Assembly (NCBI GenBank): GCA_964020085.1
Contig: OZ026595.1
Span: forward strand, 7,005,217 to 7,069,216
Direction of reading: 5' to 3'
Origin: Micromussa lordhowensis
Taxonomy: Eukaryota; Cnidaria; Anthozoa; Scleractinia; Lobophylliidae
Length of the DNA: 64,000 nucleotides
Each line of letters begins with the position of its first letter. Position 1 is the first letter of the stretch. This document shows, piece by piece, positions 51,753 through 63,595 of this stretch. A program made the translations under genes and the position numbers. A model generated the notes under the pieces. The model ran no database searches and was not told where the DNA came from. It worked only from the letters and a program-made list of their open reading frames with translations.

Positions 51753-54700
51753 CGCGAAATCTCGCACTATGCTAACCAGCCCGTTTGCTAATTAGCCGAA
51801 CTTTGCGCGCGTCGCAACTTTGCAAACTAATACCACCAAAGCACTCCCGGGGTCGGTCCGGTTCCAAATGCGAAGTATCGGAGCTGCGCAAAATCTCCCA
51901 CTATGCTAATCAGCCCGGCAGATCCCCAGGCGTGGCCGGCTGGCTGACTAGTTAGCCGAGCTTGACGCGTCTCGCAACTTGGCAAACTAATGGCACCAAA
52001 GCACTCCTGGGGTCGGTCCGGGTCCACATGCAAAGTTTCGGAGCTGCGCGAAATCTCGCACTATGCTAACCAGCCCGTTTGCTAATTAGCCGAACTTTGC
52101 GCGCGTCGCAACTTTGCAAACTAATACCACCAAAGCACTCCCGGGGTCGGTCCGGTTCCAAATGCGAAGTATCGGAGCTGCGCAAAATCTCCCACTATGC
52201 TAATCAGCCCGGCAGATCCCCAGGCGTGGCCGGCTGGCTGACTAGTTAGCCGAGCTTGACGCGTCTCGCAACTTGGCAAACTAATGGCACCAAAGCACTC
52301 CTGGGGTCGGTCCGGGTCCACATGCAAAGTTTCGGAGCTGCGCGAAATCTCGCACTATGCTAACCAGCCCGTTTGCTAATTAGCCGAACTTTGCGCGCGT
52401 CGCAACTTTGCAAACTAATACCACCAAAGCACTCCCGGGGTCGGTCCGGTTCCAAATGCGAAGTATCGGAGCTGCGCAAAATCTCCCACTATGCTAATCA
52501 GCCCGGCAGATCCCCAGGCGTGGCCGGCTGGCTGACTAGTTAGCCGAGCTTGACGCGTCTCGCAACTTGGCAAACTAATGGCACCAAAGCACTCCTGGGG
52601 TCGGTCCGGGTCCACATGCAAAGTTTCGGAGCTGCGCGAAATCTCGCACTATGCTAACCAGCCCGTTTGCTAATTAGCCGAACTTTGCGCGCGTCGCAAC
52701 TTTGCAAACTAATACCACCAAAGCACTCCCGGGGTCGGTCCGGTTCCAAATGCGAAGTATCGGAGCTGCGCAAAATCTCCCACTATGCTAATCAGCCCGG
52801 CAGATCCCCAGGCGTGGCCGGCTGGCTGACTAGTTAGCCGAGCTTGACGCGTCTCGCAACTTGGCAAACTAATGGCACCAAAGCACTCCTGGGGTCGGTC
52901 CGGGTCCACATGCAAAGTTTCGGAGCTGCGCGAAATCTCGCACTATGCTAACCAGCCCGTTTGCTAATTAGCCGAACTTTGCGCGCGTCGCAACTTTGCA
53001 AACTAATACCACCAAAGCACTCCCGGGGTCGGTCCGGTTCCAAATGCGAAGTATCGGAGCTGCGCAAAATCTCCCACTATGCTAATCAGCCCGGCAGATC
53101 CCCAGGCGTGGCCGGCTGGCTGACTAGTTAGCCGAGCTTGACGCGTCTCGCAACTTGGCAAACTAATGGCACCAAAGCACTCCTGGGGTCGGTCCGGGTC
53201 CACATGCAAAGTTTCGGAGCTGCGCGAAATCTCGCACTATGCTAACCAGCCCGTTTGCTAATGAGCCGAACTTTGCGCGCGTCGCAACTTTGCAAACTAA
53301 TACCACCAAAGCACTCCAGGGGTCGGTCCGGTTCCAAATGCGAAGTATCGGAGCTGCGCAAAATCTCCCACTATGCTAATCAGCCCGGCAGATCCCCAGG
53401 CGTGGCCGGCTGGCTGACTAGTTAGCCGAGCTTGACGCGTCTCGCAACTTGGCAAACTAATGGCACCAAAGCACTCCTGGGGTCGGTCCGGGTCCACATG
53501 CAAAGTTTCGGAGCTGCGCGAAATCTCGCACTATGCTAACCAGCCCGTTTGCTAATTAGCCGAACTTTGCGCGCGTCGCAACTTTGCAAACTAATACCAC
53601 CAAAGCACTCCCGGGGTCGGTCCGGTTCCAAATGCGAAGTATCGGAGCTGCGCAAAATCTCCCACTATGCTAATCAGCCCGACAGATCCCCAGGCGTGGC
53701 CGGCTGGCTGACTAGTTAGCCGAGCTTGACGCGTCTCGCAACTTGGCAAACTAATGGCACCAAAGCACTCCTGGGGTCGGTCCGGGTCCACATGCAAAGT
53801 TTCGGAGCTGCGCGAAATCTCGCACTATGCTAACCAGCCCGTTTGCTAATTAGCCGAACTTTGCGCGCGTCGCAACTTTGCAAACTAATACCACCAAAGC
53901 ACTCCCGGGGTCGGTCCGGTTCCAAATGCGAAGTATCGGAGCTGCGCAAAATCTCCCACTATGCTAATCAGCCCGGCAGATCCCCAGGCGTGGCCGGCTG
54001 GCTGACTAGTTAGCCGAGCTTGACGCGTCTCGCAACTTGGCAAACTAATGGCACCAAAGCACTCCTGGGGTCGGTCCGGGTCCACATGCAAAGTTTCGGA
54101 GCTGCGCGAAATCTCGCACTATGCTAACCAGCCCGTTTGCTAATTAGCCGAACTTTGCGCGCGTCGCAACTTTGCAAACTAATACCACCAAAGCACTCCC
54201 GGGGTCGGTCCGGTTCCAAATGCGAAGTATCGGAGCTGCGCAAAATCTCCCACTATGCTAATCAGCCCGGCAGATCCCCAGGCGTGGCCGGCTGGCTGAC
54301 TAGTTAGCCGAGCTTGACGCGTCTCGCAACTTGGCAAACTAATGGCACCAAAGCACTCCTGGGGTCGGTCCGGGTCCACATGCAAAGTTTCGGAGCTGCG
54401 CGAAATCTCGCACTATGCTAACCAGCCCGTTTGCTAATTAGCCGAACTTTGCGCGCGTCGCAACTTTGCAAACTAATACCACCAAAGCACTCCCGGGGTC
54501 GGTCCGGTTCCAAATGCGAAGTATCGGAGCTGCGCAAAATCTCCCACTATGCTAATCAGCCCGGCAGATCCCCAGGCGTGGCCGGCTGGCTGACTAGTTA
54601 GCCGAGCTTGACGCGTCTCGCAACTTGGCAAACTAATGGCACCAAAGCACTCCTGGGGTCGGTCCGGGTCCACATGCAAAGTTTCGGAGCTGCGCGAAAT

Positions 54701-55616
54701 CTCGCACTATGCTAACCAGCCCGTTTGCTAATTAGCCGAACTTTGCGCGCGTCGCAACTTTGCAAACTAATACCACCAAAGCACTCCCGGGGTCGGTCCG
54801 GTTCCAAATGCGAAGTATCGGAGCTGCGCAAAATCTCCCACTATGCTAATCAGCCCGGCAGATCCCCAGGCGTGGCCGGCTGGCTGACTAGTTAGCCGAG
54901 CTTGACGCGTCTCGCAACTTGGCAAACTAATGGCACCAAAGCACTCCTGGGGTCGGTCCGGGTCCACATGCAAAGTTTCGGAGCTGCGCGAAATCTCGCA
55001 CTATGCTAACCAGCCCGTTTGCTAATTAGCCGAACTTTGCGCGCGTCGCAACTTTGCAAACTAATACCACCAAAGCACTCCCGGGGTCGGTCCGGTTCCA
55101 AATGCGAAGTATCGGAGCTGCGCAAAATCTCCCACTATGCTAATCAGCCCGGCAGATCCCCAGGCGTGGCCGGCTGGCTGACTAGTTAGCCGAGCTTGAC
55201 GCGTCTCGCAACTTGGCAAACTAATGGCACCAAAGCACTCCTGGGGTCGGTCCGGGTCCACATGCAAAGTTTCGGAGCTGCGCGAAATCTCGCACTATGC
55301 TAACCAGCCCGTTTGCTAATTAGCCGAACTTTGCGCGCGTCGCAACTTTGCAAACTAATACCACCAAAGCACTCCCGGGGTCGGTCCGGTTCCAAATGCG
55401 AAGTATCGGAGCTGCGCAAAATCTCCCACTATGCTAATCAGCCCGGCAGATCCCCAGGCGTGGCCGGCTGGCTGACTAGTTAGCCGAGCTTGACGCGTCT
55501 CGCAACTTGGCAAACTAATGGCACCAAAGCACTCCTGGGGTCGGTCCGGGTCCACATGCAAAGTTTCGGAGCTGCGCGAAATCTCGCACTATGCTAACCA
55601 GCCCGTTTGCTAATTA

Positions 55617-55911
55617 ACCGAACTTTGCGCGCGTCGCAACTTTGCAAACTAATACCACCAAAGCACTCCCGGGGTCGGTCCGGTTCCAAATGCGAAGTAT
55701 CGGAGCTGCGCAAAATCTCCCACTATGCTAATCAGCCCGGCAGATCCCCAGGCGTGGCCGGCTGGCTGACTAGTTAGCCGAGCTTGACGCGTCTCGCAAC
55801 TTGGCAAACTAATGGCACCAAAGCACTCCTGGGGTCGGTCCGGGTCCACATGCAAAGTTTCGGAGCTGCGCGAAATCTCGCACTATGCTAACCAGCCCGT
55901 TTGCTAATTAA
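55617..55911. repeat. Adjacent dimers sharing a private B variant
   Basis: A G-to-A change that turns gctaattagcc into gctaattaacc occurs at 55,617 and 55,911, one dimer apart, and I see it nowhere else. A single-dimer duplication is the simplest cause. The change abolishes the B palindrome in both copies. Confidence 0.7.
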
Positions 55912-58227
55912 CCGAACTTTGCGCGCGTCGCAACTTTGCAAACTAATACCACCAAAGCACTCCCGGGGTCGGTCCGGTTCCAAATGCGAAGTATCGGAGC
56001 TGCGCAAAATCTCCCACTATGCTAATCAGCCCGGCAGATCCCCAGGCGTGGCCGGCTGGCTGACTAGTTAGCCGAGCTTGACGCGTCTCGCAACTTGGCA
56101 AACTAATGGCACCAAAGCACTCCTGGGGTCGGTCCGGGTCCACATGCAAAGTTTCGGAGCTGCGCGAAATCTCGCACTATGCTAACCAGCCCGTTTGCTA
56201 ATTAGCCGAACTTTGCGCGCGTCGCAACTTTGCAAACTAATACCACCAAAGCACTCCCGGGGTCGGTCCGGTTCCAAATGCGAAGTATCGGAGCTGCGCA
56301 AAATCTCCCACTATGCTAATCAGCCCGGCAGATCCCCAGGCGTGGCCGGCTGGCTGACTAGTTAGCCGAGCTTGACGCGTCTCGCAACTTGGCAAACTAA
56401 TGGCACCAAAGCACTCCTGGGGTCGGTCCGGGTCCACATGCAAAGTTTCGGAGCTGTGCGAAATCTCGCACTATGCTAACCAGCCCGTTTGCTAATTAGC
56501 CGAACTTTGCGCGCGTCGCAACTTTGCAAACTAATACCACCAAAGCACTCCCGGGGTCGGTCCGGTTCCAAATGCGAAGTATCGGAGCTGCGCAAAATCT
56601 CCCACTATGCTAATCAGCCCGGCAGATCCCCAGGCGTGGCCGGCTGGCTGACTAGTTAGCCGAGCTTGACGCGTCTCGCAACTTGGCAAACTAATGGCAC
56701 CAAAGCACTCCTGGGGTCGGTCCGGGTCCACATGCAAAGTTTCGGAGCTGCGCGAAATCTCGCACTATGCTAACCAGCCCGTTTGCTATTTAGCCGAACT
56801 TTGCGCGCGTCGCAACTTTGCAAACTAATACCACCAAAGCACTCCCGGGGTCGGTCCGGTTCCAAATGCGAAGTATCGGAGCTGCGCAAAATCTCCCACT
56901 ATGCTAATCAGCCCGGCAGATCCCCAGGCGTGGCCGGCTGGCTGACTAGTTAGCCGAGCTTGACGCGTCTCGCAACTTGGCAAACTAATGGCACCAAAGC
57001 ACTCCTGGGGTCGGTCCGGGTCCACATGCAAAGTTTCGGAGCTGCGCGAAATCTCGCACTATGCTAACCAGCCCGTTTGCTAATTAGCCGAACTTTGCGC
57101 GCGTCGCAACTTTGCAAACTAATACCACCAAAGCACTCCCGGGGTCGGTCCGGTTCCAAATGCGAAGTATCGGAGCTGCGCAAAATCTCCCACTATGCTA
57201 ATCAGCCCGGCAGATCCCCAGGCGTGGCCGGCTGGCTGACTAGTTAGCCGAGCTTGACGCGTCTCGCAACTTGGCAAACTAATGGCACCAAAGCACTCCT
57301 GGGGTCGGTCCGGGTCCACATGCAAAGTTTCGGAGCTGCGCGAAATCTCGCACTATGCTAACCAGCCCGTTTGCTAATTAGCCGAACTTTGCGCGCGTCG
57401 CAACTTTGCAAACTAATACCACCAAAGCACTCCCGGGGTCGGTCCGGTTCCAAATGCGAAGTATCGGAGCTGCGCAAAATCTCCCACTATGCTAATCAGC
57501 CCGGCAGATCCCCAGGCGTGGCCGGCTGGCTGACTAGTTAGCCGAGCTTGACGCGTCTCGCAACTTGGCAAACTAATGGCACCAAAGCACTCCTGGGGTC
57601 GGTCCGGGTCCACATGCAAAGTTTCGGAGCTGCGCGAAATCTCGCACTATGCTAACCAGCCCGTTTGCTAATTAGCCGAACTTTGCGCGCGTCGCAACTT
57701 TGCAAACTAATACCACCAAAGCACTCCCGGGGTCGGTCCGGTTCCAAATGCGAAGTATCGGAGCTGCGCAAAATCTCCCACTATGCTAATCAGCCCGGCA
57801 GATCCCCAGGCGTGGCCGGCTGGCTGACTAGTTAGCCGAGCTTGACGCGTCTCGCAACTTGGCAAACTAATGGCACCAAAGCACTCCTGGGGTCGGTCCG
57901 GGTCCACATGCAAAGTTTCGGAGCTGCGCGAAATCTCGCACTATGCTAAGCAGCCCGTTTGCTAATTAGCCGAACTTTGCGCGTGTCGCAACTTTGCAAA
58001 CTAATACCACCAAAGCACTCCTGGGGTCGGTCCGGGTCCAAATGCGAAGTATCGGAGCTGCGCAAAATCTCGCACTATGCTAATCAGCCCGGCAGATCCC
58101 CAGGCGTGGCCGGCTGGCTGACTAGTTAGCCGAGCTTGACGCGTCTCGCAACTTGGAAAACTAATGGCACCAAAGCACTCCTGGGGTCGGTCCGGGTCCA
58201 CATGCAAAGTTTCGGAGCTGCGCGAAA

Positions 58228-58229
58228 TT
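58228..58229. other. 1-bp deletion in a B monomer
   Basis: The sequence cgcgaaattcgcac replaces the usual cgcgaaatctcgcac, with one C missing. It shortens this dimer to 293 bp and is the only single-base indel that the unit spacing reveals in the window. Confidence 0.9.
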
Positions 58230-58594
58230 CGCACTATGCTAACCAGCCCGTTTGCTAATTAGCCGAACTTTGCATGCGTCGCAACTTTGCAAACTAATAC
58301 CACCAAAGAACTCCCGGGGTCGGTCCGGGTCCAAATGCGAAGTATCGGAGCTGCACAAAATCTCGCACTATGCTAATCAGCCTTGCAGATCCCCAAGCGT
58401 GGCCGGCTGGCTGACTAGTTAGCTGAGCTTGATGCGTCTCGCAACTTGGCAAACTAATGGCAGCAAAGCACTCCTGGGGTCGGTCCGGGTCCACATGCAA
58501 AGTTTCGGAGCTGCGCGAAATCTCGCACTATGCTAACCAGCCCGTTTGCTAATTAGCCGAACTTTGCGCGCGTCGCAACTTTGCAAACTAATAC

Positions 58595-58914
58595 CACCAA
58601 AGCACTCCCGGGGTCGGTCCGGGTCCAAATGCAAAGTATCCGAGCTGCGCAAAATCTCGCACTATGCTAATCAGCCCGGCAGATCCCCAGGCGTGGCCGG
58701 CTGGCTGACTAGTTAGCCGAGCTTGACGCGTGTCGCAACTTGGCAAACTAATGGCACCAAAGCACTCCCGGGGTCGGTCCGGGTCCAAATGCGAAGTATC
58801 GGAGCTGCACAAAATCTCGCACTATGCTAATCAGCCTGGCAGATCCCCAAGCGTGGCCGGCTGGCTGACTAGTTAGCCGAGCTTGATGCGTCTCGCAACT
58901 TGGCAAACTAATGG
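58595..58914. repeat. Two consecutive A monomers (A-A-B)
   Basis: A at 58,595-58,754 is followed directly by another A at 58,755-58,914 before the next B at 58,915. The two As are not identical. The second has gctgcac, cagcctggc, ccaagcg and gatgcg, a set also seen in the A at 58,301 (which has gccttgc) and near 62.5 kb; the first lacks all four. The extra A was thus brought in by exchange with another unit, not by doubling its neighbour. Confidence 0.92.
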
Positions 58915-59048
58915 CACCAAAGAACTCCTGGGGTCGGTCCGGGTCCACATGCAAAGTTTCGGAGCAGCGCAAAATCTCGCACTATGCTAACCAGCCCGTT
59001 TGCTAATTAGCCGAACTTTGCGCGCGTCGCAACTTTGCAAACTAATAC

Positions 59049-59368
59049 CACCAAAGCACTCCCGGGGTTGGTCCGGGTCCAAATGCGAAGTATCGGAGCT
59101 GCGCAAAATCTCGCACTATGTTAATCAGCCCGGCAGATCCCCAAGCGTGGCCGGCTGGCTGACTAGTTAGCCGAGCTTGACGCGTCTCGCAACTTGGCAA
59201 ACTAATGGCACCAAAGCACTCCTGGGGTCGGTCCGGTTCCAAATGGGAAGTATCGGAGCTGCGCAAAATCTCGCACTATGTTAATCAGCCCGGCAGATCC
59301 CCAAGCGTGGCCGGCTGGCTGACTAGTTAGCCGAGCTTGACGCGTCTCGCAACTTGGCAAACTAATGG
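59049..59368. repeat. Two consecutive A monomers; the second has a B-like start
   Basis: A at 59,049-59,208 is followed by a 160-bp A-type monomer at 59,209-59,368, then B at 59,369. The two As share tgttaatcag and ccaagcg, which are rare, indicating local duplication. The second A begins with the B-type ctcctgggg and then has ggttcc, so its first 25 or so bases look B-derived or converted. Confidence 0.88.
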
Positions 59369-61188
59369 CACCAAAGCAGTCCTGGGGTCGGTCCGGGTCC
59401 ACATGCAAAGTTTCGGAGCTGCGCGAAATCTCGCACTATGCTAACCAGCCCGTTTGCTAATTAGCCGAACTTTGCGCGCGTCGCAACTTTGCAAACTAAT
59501 ACCACCAAAGCACTCCCGGGGTCGGTCCGGGTCCAAATGCGAAGTATCGGAGCTGCGCAAAATCTCGCACTATGCTAATCAGCCCGGCAGATCCCCAGGC
59601 GTGGCCGGCTGGCTGACTAGTTAGCCGAGCTTGACGCGTCTCGCAACTTGGCAAACTAATGGCAGCAAAGCACTCCTGGGGTCGGTCCGGGTCCACATGC
59701 AAAGTTTTGGAGCTGCGCGAAATCTTGCACTATGCTAACCAGCCCGTTTGCTAATTAGCCGAACTTTGCGCACGTCGCAACTTTGCAAACTAATACCACC
59801 AAAGCACTCCCGGGGTCGGTCCGGGTCCAAATGCGAAGTATCGGAGCTGCGCAAAATCTCGCACTATGCTAATAAGCCCTGCAGATCCCCAGGCTTGGCC
59901 GGCTTGCTGACTAGTTAGCCGAGGTTGACGCGTCTCGCAACTTGGCAAACTAATGGCACCAAAGCACTCCTGGGGTCGGTCCGGGTCCACATGCAAAGTT
60001 TCGGAGCTGCGCTAAATCTCGCACTATGCTAAGCAGGCCGTTTGCTAATTAGCCGAACTTTGCGCGCGTCGCAACTTTGCAAACTAATACCACCAAAGCA
60101 CTCCCGGGGTCGGTCCGGGTCCAAATGCGAAGTATCGGAGCTGCGCAAAATCTCGCACTATGCTAATCAGCCCGGCAGATCCCCAGGCGTGGCCAGCTGG
60201 CTGACTAGTTAGCCGAGCCTGACGCGTCTCGCAACTTGGCAAACTAATGGCACCAAAGCACTCCTGGGGTCGGTCCGGGTCCACATGCAAAGTTTCGGAG
60301 CTGCGCGAAATCTCGCACTATGCTAACCAGCCTGTTTGCTAATTAGCCGAACTTTGCGCGCGTCGCAACTTTGCAAACTAATACCACCAAAGCACTCCCG
60401 GGGTCGGTCCGGGTCCAAATGCGAAGTATCGGAGCTGCGCAAAATCTCGCACTATGCTAATCAGCCCGGTAGATCCCCAGGTGTGGCCGGCTGGCTGACT
60501 AGTTAGCCGAGCTTGACGCATCTCGCAACTTGGCAAACTAATGGCACCAAAGCACTCCTGGGGTCGGTCCGGGTCCACATGCAAAGTTTCGGAGCTGCGC
60601 GAAATCTCGCACTATGCTAACCAGCCCGTTTGCTAATTAGACGAACTTTGCGTGCGTCGCAACTTTGCAAACTAATACCACCAAAGCACTCCCGGGGTCG
60701 GTCCGGGTCCAAATGCGAAGTATCGGAGCTGCGCAAAATCTCGCACTATGCTAATCAGCCCGGCAGATCCCCAGGTGTGGCCGGCTGGCTGACTAGTTAG
60801 CCGAGCTTGAGGCGTCTCGCAACTTGGCAAACTAATGGCACCAAAGCACTCCTGGGGTCGGTCCGGGTGCACATGCAAAGTTTCGGAGCTGCGCGAAATC
60901 TCGCACTATGGTAACCAGCCCGTTTGCTAATTAGCCGAACTTTGCGCGCGTCGCAACTTTGCAAACTAATACCACCAAAGCACTCCCGGGGTCGGTCCGG
61001 GTCCAAATGCGAAGTATCGGAGCTGCACAAAATCTCGCACTATGCTAATCAGCCCGGCAGATCCCCAGGCGTGGCCGGCTGGCTGACTAGTTAGCCGAGC
61101 TTGACGCGTCTTGCAACTTGGCAAACTAATGGCACCAAAGCACTCCTGGGGTCGGTCCGGGTCCACATGCAAAGTTTCGGAGCTGCGC

Positions 61189-62364
61189 TAAATCTCGCAC
61201 TATGCTAAGCAGCCCGTTTGCTAATTAGCCAAACTTTGCGCGCGTCGCAACTTTGCAAACTAATACCACCAAAGCACTCCCGGGGTCGGTCCGGGTCCAA
61301 ATGCGAAGTATCGGAGCTGCCCAAAATCTCGCACTATGCTAATCAGCCCGGCAGATCCCCAGGCGTGGCCGGCTGGCTGACTAGTTAGCCGAGCTTGACG
61401 CGTCTCGCAACTTGGCAAACTAATGGCACCAAAGCACTCCTGGGGTCGGTCCGGGTCCACATGCAAAGTTTCGGAGCTGCGCCAAATCTCGCACTATGCT
61501 AACCAGCCCGTTTGCTTTTTAGCCGAACTTTGCGCGCGTCGCAACTTTGCAAACTATTACCACCAAAGCACTCCCGGGGTCGGTCCGGGTCCAAATGCGA
61601 AGTATCAGAGCTGCGCAAAATCTCGCTCTATGCTAATCAGCCCGGCAGATCCCCAGGCGTGGCCGGCTGGCTGACTAGTTAGCCGAGCTTGACGCGTCTC
61701 GCAACTTGGCAAACTAATGGCACCAAAGCACTCCTGGGGTCGGTCCGGGTCCACATGCAAAGTTTCGGGGCTGCGCTAAATCTCGCACTATGCTAAGCAG
61801 CCCGTTTGCTAAGTAGCCGAACTTTGCACGTGTCGCAACTTTGCAAACTAATACCACCAAAGCACTCCCGGGGTCGGTCCGGGTCCAAATGCGAAGTATC
61901 GGAGCTGCGCAAAATCTCGCACTATGCTAATCGGCCCGGCAGATCCCCAGGCGTGGCCGGCTGGCTGACTAGTTAGCCGAGCTTGACGCGTCTCGCAACT
62001 TGGCAAACTAATGGCACCAAAGCACTCCTGGGGTCGGTCCGGGTCCACATGCAAAGTTTCGGAGCTGCGCCAAATCTCGCACTATGCTAACCAGCCCGTT
62101 TGCTTATTAGCCGAACTTTGCGCGCGTCGCAACTTTGCAAACTATTACCACCAAAGCACTCCCGGGGTCAGTCCGGGTCTAAATGCGAAGTATCAGAGCT
62201 GCGCAAAATCTCGCTCTATGCTAATCAGCCCGGCAGATCCCCAGGCGTGGCCGGCTGGCTGACTAGTTAGCCGAGCTTGACGCGTCTCGCAACTTGGCAA
62301 ACTAATGGCACCAAAGCACTCCTGGGGTCGGTCCGGGTCCACATGCAAAGTTTCGGAGCTGCGC
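61189..62364. repeat. Tandem duplication of a 2-dimer segment (588 bp)
   Basis: Six markers recur exactly 588 bp apart: gcgctaaatc (61,189; 61,777), aagcagccc (61,209; 61,797), gcgccaaatc (61,483; 62,071), actattacc (61,557; 62,145), tatcagagc (61,607; 62,195) and cgctctatg (61,627; 62,215). Copies run at 61,189-61,776 and 61,777-62,364 if tandem. Each has gained a few private changes, for example gtcggggctg in the second copy near 61,769 and gggtct near 62,180. An 83-codon plus-strand frame in each copy is an incidental result. Confidence 0.9.
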
Positions 62365-63143
62365 GAAATGTCGCACTATGCTAACCAGCCTGTTTGCTAA
62401 TTAGCCGAACTTTGCGCGCGTCGCAACTTTGCAAACTAATACCACCAAAGCACTCCCGGGGTTGGTCCGGGTCCAAATGCGAAGTATCGGAGCTGGACAA
62501 AATCTCGCACTATGCTAATCAGCCTGGCAGATCCCCAAGCGTGGCCGGCTGGCTGACTAGTTAGCCGAGCTTGATGCGTCTCGCAACTTGGCAAACTAAT
62601 GGCACCAAAGCACTCCTGGGGTCGGTCCGGGTCCACATGCAAAGTTTCGGAGCTGCGCGAAATCTCGCACTATGCTAACCAGCCCGTTTGCTAAGTAGCC
62701 GAACTTTGCGCGTGTCGCAACTTTGCAAACTAATACCACCAAAGCACTCCCGGGGTCGGTCCGGGTCCAAATGCGAAGTATCGGAGCTGCGCAAAATCTC
62801 CCACTATGCTAATCAGCCCGGCAGATCCCCAGGCGTGGCCGGCTGACTGACTAGTTAGCCGAGCTTGACGCGTCTCGCAACTTGGAAAACTAATGGCACC
62901 AAAGCACTCCTGGGGTCGGTCCGGGTCCACATGCAAAGTTTCGGAGCTGCGCGAAATCTCGCACTATGCTAACCAGCCCGTTTGGTAATTAGCCGAACTT
63001 TGCGTGCGTCGAAACTTTGCAAACTAATACCACCAAAGCACTCCCGGGGTCGGTCCGGGTCCAAATGCGAAGTATCGGAGCTGCACGAAATCTTGCACTA
63101 TGCTAATCAGCCCGGCAGATCCCCAGGCGTGGCCGGCTGGCTG

Positions 63144-63595
63144 CCTAGTTAGCTGAGCTTGACGCGTCTCGCAACTTGGCAAACTAATGGCACCAAAGCA
63201 CTCGTGGGGTCGGTCCGGGTCCACATGCAAAGTTTCGGAGCTGCGCGAAATCCCGCACTATGCTAACCAGCCCGTTTGCTAATTAGCCGAACTTTGCACG
63301 CGTCGCAACTTTGCAAACTAATACCACCAAAGCACTCCCGGGGTCGGTCCGGGTCCAAATGCGAAGTATCGGAGCTGCGCAAAATCTCCCACTATGCTAA
63401 TCAGCCCGGCAGATCCCCAGGCGTGGCCGGCTGGCTGCCTAGTTAGCTGAGCTTGACGCGTCTCGCAACTTGGCAAACTAATGGCACCAAAGCACTCGTG
63501 GGGTCGGTCCGGGTCCACATGTAAAGTTTCGGAGCTGCGCGAAATCCCGCACTATGCTAACCAGCCCGTTTGCTAATTAGCCGAACTTTGCACGC
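63144..63595. repeat. Adjacent duplicated dimers near the right end
   Basis: Several markers recur one dimer (294 bp) apart: ctgcctag (63,144; 63,438), ttagctgag (63,154; 63,448), cactcgtgggg (63,204; 63,498), aatcccgcac near 63,253 and 63,547, and tgcacgcg near 63,298 and 63,592. The following dimer lacks them. This is a recent single-dimer duplication inside the diverged part. Confidence 0.87.

Noticed and set aside
61423..61674. An 83-codon plus-strand frame here and at 62,011-62,262
   Set aside because: It opens because stop codons in this frame were changed by local substitutions (such as gcttttt/gcttatt and actattacc) in a duplicated 588-bp segment. The content is plain satellite.
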